Source: Rhodocollybia butyracea
Taxonomy: Eukaryota > Basidiomycota > Agaricomycetes > Agaricales > Omphalotaceae
Reading direction: 5' to 3'
Assembly (NCBI GenBank): GCA_015501585.1
Contig: JADNRY010000168.1
Location: 1 to 64,000 of the forward strand
DNA length: 64,000 nt
The notes below the pieces were generated by a model. That model was not told the DNA's origin. It made no database searches and saw nothing but the letters and a program-made list of their open reading frames with translations. This document shows positions 56,803 through 64,000 of the stretch, in pieces (the stretch's first letter is position 1; every line of letters starts with the position of its first letter). The position numbers and the translations under genes are program-made.

Positions 56803-59354
56803 CTTGGCCCGAATGCAAGAATAAACACGACGTACGAGCTTTTCTTGGGACTGCTGGACAGTTGCGAATGTTTATCGAGAACTACGCAAAGAAGGCAATG
56901 CCCTTGACAAAGTTAACTAGTGACATGGATTGGGAATGGGGAGATGAACAACGGGAAGCAATGGACACTCTCAAGGATGGTGTAAGGAATGCCCCGGCAC
57001 TCCGAAACATTAACTATGAGTGGGACGTTTGTCTCGCAGTTGACACCTCTTACAAAGCAGTGGGATGGTTTATTTATCAAATAGATCCTGACAATCCTAA
57101 AAAGAAGTATTTTAATTACTTTGGATCAACTACGTTAAACGAGCGAGAAGCCCGGTTCTCTCAGTCTAAGAGAGAACTCTATGGTCTCAAACTATCATTA
57201 CAATCAAGTTATTACTTAGTCTATGGCTCTCGACGAATGACCGTGGAGACTGATGCAAGCTACATCAAGGGTATGTTAGATCATCCCAGCTGTGGTCCGA
57301 ACGCTACAATCAACAGATGGATTGAGGAGATCCGTAAGTTCCACTTCAAGATTTTACATGTGAAGGGCATTTTGCACGGACCAGATGGTTTGTCACGGAG
57401 ACCTCCAGGCGGATATCAGTCCCCTCGACCACCAATCAACCCAGATGACTATGAAGATTACGATGATGGAGCTCCCGTTGAACTTATCATGGGTGAAGGG
57501 GCCAAAGAGCCTTTAGATTTTGAGTCCTTCAAGGACAATATTGACCCACGCAGTGGTTACCTTGGTGAGCTAGCTTGTCATCCTGAGGACATCCAGGAAG
57601 AACTCCAGGAAGCCCTCGATGACGAGAAAGCATCCGAACGTCACCGAAAATCGCTGATCAAAAGTCACGGTGAAATCTACTCTTCGTTCAGTCAAACACT
57701 TCATATTCCACAAGACTCCGCGGAATGGAGGGCTGATAACCCTTACCCTCGGGAACGTCGGTCGGAATGGGGAAATAAACTAGATGATATGTTACCTACT
57801 ATTGCCAAGTGGCATACAGGTGATGAGAAGGATATCACAGAAAACATGAGCGCACCGGAAGCCCGAAGCTTTTTGCGTCAAGCAAAGAAATTCTTCGTGG
57901 ATAAGAAAGGTCGGCTTTATAAGAAAGCTACTGAGGAAGGTGCTCAGCATCAATTAGTGGTTAGTCCTGACCGTCGAATGTATATGCTACATTGCGCACA
58001 TGATAGCTTAGCACATAAAGGAACGTTTGCTACCCGCGAGTTCCTGGATCGACGTTTTTGGTGGCCTGATATGGAAAGCGACGTACATTGGTATGTTGGC
58101 TCTTGCATTCCTTGTCAGAACCGTCAATTACGCCTTCTGAAGATTCCCCCGGTCGTAACACATACTCCCTCATTGTTCCAGAAAGTGCATGTTGATACTA
58201 TCAATATCACACCCGCGAGCAATAGGTGTAAGTATATTGTTCACGCTAGGGATTCTCTGTCAAGTTGGTCAGAAGCCCGGGCCTTACCGCAAGAAAACGC
58301 GAAGTCCCTGGCCGAGTGGTTCTTTGACGACATAATCTGTCGTTGGGGATGTCCCGAGGAAGTTGTCACGGATAACGCCCCGGTGATGTTAGCCATGGTT
58401 AACTGGCTCGAGAATAAATATGGAATTAGAGGGATCCGGGTCTCGCCATATAATTCCCAAGGGAATGGCAAAATCGAAAGAGCGCACTTTGATATTCGAC
58501 AGGCTCTGGTAAAAGCGACGGGCGGCGATATCAAGAAGTGGTTCTACTTCCTTAAACATGTATTATGGGCTGATAGAATAACGGCGAGGAGAGGTTTTGG
58601 TTGTTCACCATTCTTCTTGGTAACCGGCGCGGAACCATTATTACCTTTTGATATCGTTGAGTCTACATGGTTGGTAAATCCACCAGATCGTATCTTGACT
58701 ACCGAGGAATTATTGGGTTATCGTGCACAGGCCTTGTCAAAACATAGAACCTTTGTCGAGGACATGCGAGAGCGTGTCACTGAAAATAAGAGAAGAGACC
58801 TAAGGGAGTTCGAGAAGAAGTATCGCCATGTCATCTTCGACTACGATTTCAAACCCGGGACGCTTGTTCAGGTTAGAAATACAGCAATCGAAAAGAATCT
58901 TGACAGGAAGATGTTCCCTAGATATATGGGACCGATGGTCGTTATCCGTAGAACTAGGGGAGGTTCTTACATTATCGCGGAAATGGATGGTACCGTGTTG
59001 AAAAGCAAAGTTGGTGCATTTAGGGTCTTACCCCACCGTTCCCGATACGAACCTATGGACTTACCTGAGGATATACATGATCTCATCGACTTGACCAAGG
59101 ATCAGTTAGACACCATGGTAAACGATGGTGATGACGATGAGGATGTGGAATTTATCCGTAAAGGGGGGGACCCCTTGTTTGATCAAATCCCTACCTTGAG
59201 AAAACCAGTAGACGGTGATGAAGTGGTTTATAACCCTGAAGACCCGGACTCTGACGAAGATTCAAGCGAGGAAGAGATTATACCGGAGACAGACGAAGCT
59301 CCTCGTGTCAGAACACGCGCGATGCGAAAAGTGATACCTAATAATGAACGCTAA
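56799..59354 (+). CDS. Gypsy RNase H and integrase
   Basis: An 851-codon frame. It starts at the RT connection (DVRAFLGTAGQLRMFI), then RNase H (LAVDTSYKAVGWF, SKRELYGL, VETDASYIKG, HGPDGLSRRP), then the integrase zinc module (HCAHDSLAHKG through CIPCQ) and the DDE core (HVDTINI, VVTDNAPVM, NGKIERAHFD). The GPY/F-like MFPRYMGPMVVIRR follows, and an acidic tail (DSDEDSSEEEIIPETDEAP) ends in basic residues. All catalytic carboxylates of integrase are present. It has no good start codon of its own and would be made as part of a pol fusion. Confidence 0.9.
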   Translation: MTWPECKNKHDVRAFLGTAGQLRMFIENYAKKAMPLTKLTSDMDWEWGDEQREAMDTLKDGVRNAPALRNINYEWDVCLAVDTSYKAVGWFIYQIDPDNPKKKYFNYFGSTTLNEREARFSQSKRELYGLKLSLQSSYYLVYGSRRMTVETDASYIKGMLDHPSCGPNATINRWIEEIRKFHFKILHVKGILHGPDGLSRRPPGGYQSPRPPINPDDYEDYDDGAPVELIMGEGAKEPLDFESFKDNIDPRSGYLGELACHPEDIQEELQEALDDEKASERHRKSLIKSHGEIYSSFSQTLHIPQDSAEWRADNPYPRERRSEWGNKLDDMLPTIAKWHTGDEKDITENMSAPEARSFLRQAKKFFVDKKGRLYKKATEEGAQHQLVVSPDRRMYMLHCAHDSLAHKGTFATREFLDRRFWWPDMESDVHWYVGSCIPCQNRQLRLLKIPPVVTHTPSLFQKVHVDTINITPASNRCKYIVHARDSLSSWSEARALPQENAKSLAEWFFDDIICRWGCPEEVVTDNAPVMLAMVNWLENKYGIRGIRVSPYNSQGNGKIERAHFDIRQALVKATGGDIKKWFYFLKHVLWADRITARRGFGCSPFFLVTGAEPLLPFDIVESTWLVNPPDRILTTEELLGYRAQALSKHRTFVEDMRERVTENKRRDLREFEKKYRHVIFDYDFKPGTLVQVRNTAIEKNLDRKMFPRYMGPMVVIRRTRGGSYIIAEMDGTVLKSKVGAFRVLPHRSRYEPMDLPEDIHDLIDLTKDQLDTMVNDGDDDEDVEFIRKGGDPLFDQIPTLRKPVDGDEVVYNPEDPDSDEDSSEEEIIPETDEAPRVRTRAMRKVIPNNER

Positions 59355-59799
59355 CGTGTTCGAGGGATTTATAACACTATGCATTTCCTTGCCGTGGAAA
59401 GAAACTTACCTTTGTGTCGAAGTTATGTTAATCTCGAGAACTCCGTGTTATCATCAATACACGTGGATTTATTGGGCTTTTAAGACTGTAATAGTCAGAG
59501 GCCTATGTTAAAGATATAAACGAGTGACTATAGGCTTAACTAGTACTGGAAACGAATTGCCGGAGCTCACAGGCTACCAGGCGAAGAAGATAAAGAGACT
59601 GTAAAGACTGTGGTTTCTCGAGAGAAAGTTTATTTAAAGAATTCGACTAGAAGCTCGGTTCAGACAACGATATAGTGTCCGGAGAGAAAAACTTACAAGT
59701 TATTTACCACTCCAACGATGCTAACAGGGAGGATTGACACATCGCACACTCCATCCCTGTACATTCACAACAACCAATGCTCACTGAAGGCATAGTGGA
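59355..59799. other. Interval between Gypsy pol and antisense gene
   Basis: Convergent 3' ends of pol (plus) and the minus-strand gene at 59800-61432. No LTR copy, polypurine tract or gene recognised. Confidence 0.4.
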
Positions 59800-61432
59800 T
59801 TAACGCCCGCTTGTCTGACGATGTTCAAGGGAAAGTTGACGTACACCTTCTACCATTTCTGAGTCCTCTCTGAACTTCAAAAGGTGGACCAAGCTGTCTG
59901 TGACTTTCTGAGCTTGGAGAGCACGAGCGTAAAAGACCTGGGTCTTGCTCAGGTTCCCGAGATACTCGTTCCTATGAATATTCAAGAGAACATTGAGATT
60001 GGTATCGGTCATCGAGGCAAAGTCGAGTTCGCCAAATTGGCCGGTCAAAGAAGCAAGGAATTGCTTGGCCACAACGCATTCGCGTCGCGCACGGGTAACT
60101 GCGCAACAGATGTAAGCCGGATTTGTTAAAACACGTTATAAATACTCACCAGCATCCTCGGGAGAGCTATCAATGAGCTCAGCGTCGAAACGCATGCGCT
60201 TTCCGTACTCATTGACAAGACTGGCCGCTTCATTGGCAACAGGCGTTTCCTCGACTTTCCTCTTAAGTGATGAAGTACTCACTTCACCGGAAGCCTATGT
60301 GGAGACGTCAGCCAAAGTGTTTACAGGGCCCGAGGAAAGGATCTAAGTACCTTGGCCTTCGAGGACTTCCTAGACTCTCGGGTCTTCTTCCTCGAAGCCT
60401 GAGCGCGAGCCAGCGCGTCAGTAATTTCCGGGGGATCCTGGAACTCTTTAGTCAGTACGACCGCTCGTTGATTCCAAGCCCGAGAGCCAAATGGTCCTTT
60501 TGGGAGAGGCAAGCCCGAGCGTGAATGGTAACCCTACGGTTCCTTCAGCACAGTTATCGTGGGATCCGTACAGGCGCACGCTTCATGGATTTTATAATAT
60601 ATGTTAAGAAAAGAGAACTTACAAATGCGATCTGCGTAGCGGGATGATCTTCCTCCATGGGTTCGTCCTCGTCGTCGATGAGAATGGTACCTTTAGAGCT
60701 ACTAGAGCTTTTAGTCGACTTCGAGGGTTCTTTGGACTCCTTGGAGAACGAGATGGTAGAAAGAGCGGCGGATTTTGCCGCATAATCGGTGGTCTTGTCA
60801 TCGTTGGCAGCACTGGAAGCCCCTACTAGATCGTGTTTAGACGGAAGACAGTAGTCCAGGATGGTAGCATAGCGAGGAGGCTTACCGCGGGTAGTGGTGA
60901 AAGGGCCCGGCCCTGTAGTACCAGTGACCCCGAGGAAACCTTCTTCGACGCCGCCTGGGTTGGTATCTATAAGTGTTTGTTCTCGGATATGCTAAACCGG
61001 GCTTACCAGCGCAAGGTTGAGCTCGTTGATGAAATTGCCGAGGCGCACAGCAGTCGCAGAATGAGCAGTCTTAGCGCTGGGACAGATCTTCATCGCGCGG
61101 AGAAGGAGATCATGTCCTTGTTCAAGGACACCAACGTTCGCGGGGAATTTGAGTACTTTCTCCTTATGAAAAGACGTGGTCTATGGAGGCAGGATATCAA
61201 GGTCAGGCTTCCGTGGAAAAGGCGAAAAGAGGCTCACAAGAAGATCGACGTGCTTTTGTACAGTACTAAGGACCTCTGCCTGAAGGAGAGTCTGATCCTC
61301 GACGTACTCGATTGCATCACGGAGCCGACTGGTAGCCTCTTTGAGTGTTCTGGTGGAGGCGACGATGGCTTCCATAGTATTCTTCATGAACTGCGGTTTG
61401 TCATCGGTATTTTGGGTGTTCTTGGAAGACAT
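59800..61432 (-). CDS. Hypothetical protein antisense to Gypsy, about seven exons
   Basis: Starts MSSKNTQNTDDKPQF at 61432. Exon joins read cleanly at 61238/61162 (LLEKVLKF), at the ATQIAF-GYHSRSG, KAK-ASGEVS and EDAV-TRARR boundaries, and the frame ends at 59800; the join around 60830-60950 is unresolved. An N-terminal helical region (about residues 20-65) is coiled-coil-like. A Ser-rich linker then leads to ILIDDEDEPMEED, which resembles a SUMO-interacting motif. A basic KRKVEE and a C-terminal helical domain (QFLASLTGQFGELDF, FYARALQAQKVTDSL) follow. Family unknown. Five well-formed introns suggest a spliced gene under selection rather than shadow ORFs. Confidence 0.65.
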
Positions 61433-62472
61433 TGTAGAGAGACTTGTAGTTCGAGGAAAAGTTTTCTGAGAACTGGGTCTTGAAATGTTTGTCGCGGACG
61501 CTTTTATAGGTTAATGTCTTAGAGCGGAGCGACGGAGTCCTACGGGTCCCCGGCGCGTTCTGAAACCCAAGTGCTCAACTGAGGACAGTTGATATCATTA
61601 GTTTGGGGGAGGGAAGCGCATGGTGCCAAGACACCATAGCTCCAGGCAGTCCACCATCACGAGGAGAATTTTGAATTATTCAACGACATCTATGACCAAA
61701 ATAGGAATCATAACATTGCTCAACAAAGGGGAGAACACTAGGCAAAACATAAAGCGAACGCTTAAAGAGTATTAGAACCGGCACGGGGAAACCTAACGCA
61801 GGTACCTCACCGCGATAATTCTCCGGAAGACGAAAACGCTAGGAAAAACCTTACACCCATAATATCGAGCATCAATGGATTTCAGTTTGACGGTCATCAC
61901 TATGCCCTAAACAGGACCTGATCCAAGATTGGATGTTGTATTGAAAGAATGTCAATATCTAGGGAAAGATTGCATCGCACCCAGCTTACTTAGGGATGAT
62001 GAGTCTTCTCTAGGCTTTCCCTCGAAGACTTGATTACACCTTTAACGAACCGTATAGGTTCCCAAGGGCGGGAATACGAGTCATAAAAAGCTTTCCGCGA
62101 GTATACTCTCACATGCTACAAAGAGCTGGTACGATACTCAAGGAAAACTTATGCTATTATAACCAAAACTCTCGAGAATAGGCTAGCGTGCTGTAAGCCT
62201 TTCCGAGAGTAAACTTAAGACTTAGGAAGTCACTCGAGTATGATATGTACACAGTGACCCGAAGGTCTTGATATTGATAGGCTTTATTTACGGTATTCTA
62301 AAGGTGCCTATATACCTAAGAATACCACGATACTGCCCAGAAAGGGGAGACAAAAGCGAAATCCCCATGCGAGGGGCGAGCGACGAAATATGATATAAAG
62401 AAAATTTATTTAATGTCCGAGGACGAACAGCAATGCCAACGGCGGCCCAGACTCCGAGAAGAACAAGGAAAG
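61433..62472. other. Interval between two antisense genes
   Basis: No gene on either strand; short frames only. It presumably contains the 3' end of the gene to the right and the minus-strand promoter of the gene at 59800-61432. Confidence 0.45.
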
Positions 62473-64000
62473 CTAAGGGGAAGTGGTTTTGACATCTGAT
62501 AATGTCTCAACTCCCTCCATTAGCTGGTCCACTGGCTCGTCCTGGTCGATAACAGACCCAGACACAGGTGAACCCGGGTTCTCACGGGGAGTACCAGCCA
62601 TCGACGCTTCTTCATCTCGAGGACTCCCAGTAGGTGGCACGACTGATTCTTCATCGAAAAGACCAGTTGCCGAACGAGAAGGAGATCCTCGGGGAGACGA
62701 AGTACCAGCGGGCACCCCGGAATCGTTCTCGAGGGCGCTCTCCACAGAAGCCGGAACCACGGCGGCGTGCACGATGCTCTTCAGGAAGTCTTGATAAGCC
62801 TGATTGGTCGGGAAGGAGTAGTCCGATCTCCACTTCATAAAGGAGCATAAGAAACTCCAATCCGTGAGAGACAACTCCTTCTCGGGAAGGATCGGCACGA
62901 AAGACTCGAGGAAAACCTGAGGGTCGGGAGCCATGCTGCGGAGCTCTTGTACTTCATGCTGCAAAGCGTCAAAAGTGCTCGAGATGGACACGTTGAGCTG
63001 TTCCCTGGCCTTAATTGCTGCATCGTAAGAAGTACGGATGCGAGCAATCGTGTTGACCTGCTTGGCGATGTCTAAACATGAACGTTAGTAAAAAGAAGTT
63101 AAAAAGAACAAAAGAAAACTACTCACTAACTCGCGAACCCTTCGACGCTTCGTAGGTCTCATCGAGTACCTCAACTACTTCTGGTACGTGGAGCGTGTCC
63201 GAGCAAGTCTGATGGGAGAGTGCACAATTATCGCAAGAAGCACCAAACCTCCGGTTTCCGTCGTCATCTAGACGATAGGTACACGGTAGGCGGTCCTCTC
63301 CCTTGGAATCTGTTGGCCGGCGCGCAGCACATTGGAGGCAAGGTATCTCGCGAGCGACAACATCCGTCTAAAAACGGAAAATATTAATAAAGTCATAACC
63401 GTTGGAAAAGTTTACATACGTTACAGAAGGCACGGTTGGCGCGAAGGAAGACTCGCCAAGACATCTGGTGCGTCCCGGTACTAACGGCCGGGAGGTCCAG
63501 GAAAGCGTCTAACTCGGGTGTGACACCCCAAGTCATGCTAGTCTTGAAAAGCTCCTTTGGCTTCTGAAAGGGCAGGCATTAGTCTACGAACAAGTTACGA
63601 GAAAGGGGGACAGACAAACCTGGTTGCCGCGTGGAAGGATTTCCTCGAACGAGGGCAAATCCAGGGCGTCTCGCTCAAAGCGTACGATAACCGTCCTATA
63701 CTCCGTAGACCCGGGGCCACAAACTCCTTCGAGGAACGGGATGCCAGGCGTTGAAAGAGACTATCAAGGTCCAGAGAATCTACGTCCTCATCAGGAACGA
63801 GGAAGACCAGGTTTTCCGGCGGAACTGGGGCGGGAGTAGGTTCACGAGAAGGCTCTAAAGGAGCGGTATTCTTGAGCCTCGAGCTAGATGCTACAGGAAC
63901 CGGAATTTCCACCACCGGAACGAGCTTCTTACCGGCCTTTGTTGGACGAGGGACAGGAATGCTCTCCGCCTCAGCCTCATCAACCACGTCGTTGAGGCGC
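62473..64000 (-). CDS. Hypothetical cysteine-rich protein, 3' part, continues off right edge
   Basis: Four exons can be read on the minus strand, from the window edge (RLNDVVDEAEAESIPVPRP) to a stop at 62473. Introns lie near 63615-63565, 63415-63370 and 63130-63075 with GT-AG borders. The third exon holds CLQCAARRP...CTYR...CDNCALSHQTC, a pattern of CxxC pairs likely to bind zinc. The last exon has helical STFDALQHEVQELRSM and WSFLCSFMKWRSDYSF, then a Ser/Pro/Glu-rich tail. A frame change around 63720-63780 is unexplained and may be a tiny intron or a lesion. Same strand as the gene at 59800-61432. Family not recognised. Confidence 0.6.

Larger units (their letters stand above)
52464..59354 (+). 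mobile_element. Ty3/Gypsy retrotransposon internal region, RT-deleted
   Basis: Consecutive frames encode gag, protease, a remnant of reverse transcriptase, RNase H, integrase and a chromatin-proximal C-terminus, in the order that defines Ty3/Gypsy. Three -1 frame steps separate them; the first two coincide with slippery heptamers. Most of the RT domain is missing and a further frameshift precedes RNase H, so this copy is non-autonomous. No 3' LTR is visible before the right edge; the right end is set at the last pol codon. Confidence 0.9.

Overview
The window reads as a basidiomycete mushroom genome (Agaricomycetes; a marasmioid or other Agaricales relative is my inference). The evidence is short GT-AG introns of about 45-70 nt in almost every gene, a FunK1-type fungal kinase, a NACHT-ankyrin gene with the N-terminal motif usual in mushrooms, a gEgh16-like secreted protein, a secreted GH31 alpha-glucosidase, and Copia and Ty3/Gypsy families of the agaric type. 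There are no rRNA or tRNA genes and no CRISPR array.

Layout. 1-1562 (-) is a decayed GH31 alpha-glucosidase running off the left edge. 4209-5165 (+) is a two-exon secreted protein of unknown function. 5.2-9.3 kb is repeat-rich non-coding DNA. 9366-11506 (+) is a Zn2Cys6 regulator broken by frame changes. 12353-16661 (+) is a 22-exon GH31 alpha-glucosidase, nearly or fully intact. 17320-19432 (+) is an intact FunK1 kinase. 19.4-26.2 kb is gene-poor and holds a diverged direct repeat. 26423-27896 (+) is a nine-exon gEgh16-like secreted protein. 29.0-36.5 kb (-) is a NACHT-ankyrin gene split by a complete 5.1-kb Copia element with a 5-bp target duplication. 38.1-44.1 kb holds partial duplicate copies of the GH31 and gEgh16-like genes around an intact unknown gene at 40847-42068 (-). 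44625-45631 (-) and 48934-49315 (+) are two more secreted proteins; the second is small with eight cysteines. 46.4-47.4 kb and 50.0-50.6 kb are inverted-repeat elements without coding capacity. From about 51 kb to 59.35 kb lies a Gypsy element with gag, protease, a truncated reverse transcriptase, RNase H and integrase. Two multi-exon genes follow on the opposite strand (59800-61432 and 62473 to beyond the right edge).

What ties it together. Much of the host content is secreted (two GH31 copies, the gEgh16-like protein, three small secreted proteins), suggesting an extracellular or interaction-related compartment churned by transposons. GH31 appears four times and the gEgh16-like gene three times; only one copy of each is plausibly functional. 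The most unusual signals are in the Gypsy element. Both its gag-to-protease and protease-to-pol junctions carry a -1 slippery heptamer directly abutting the upstream stop codon, and each -1 slip lands in the next open frame. The antisense gene pair downstream of pol is the second. The clean insertion of a young Copia into an otherwise readable NLR-like gene is the third.
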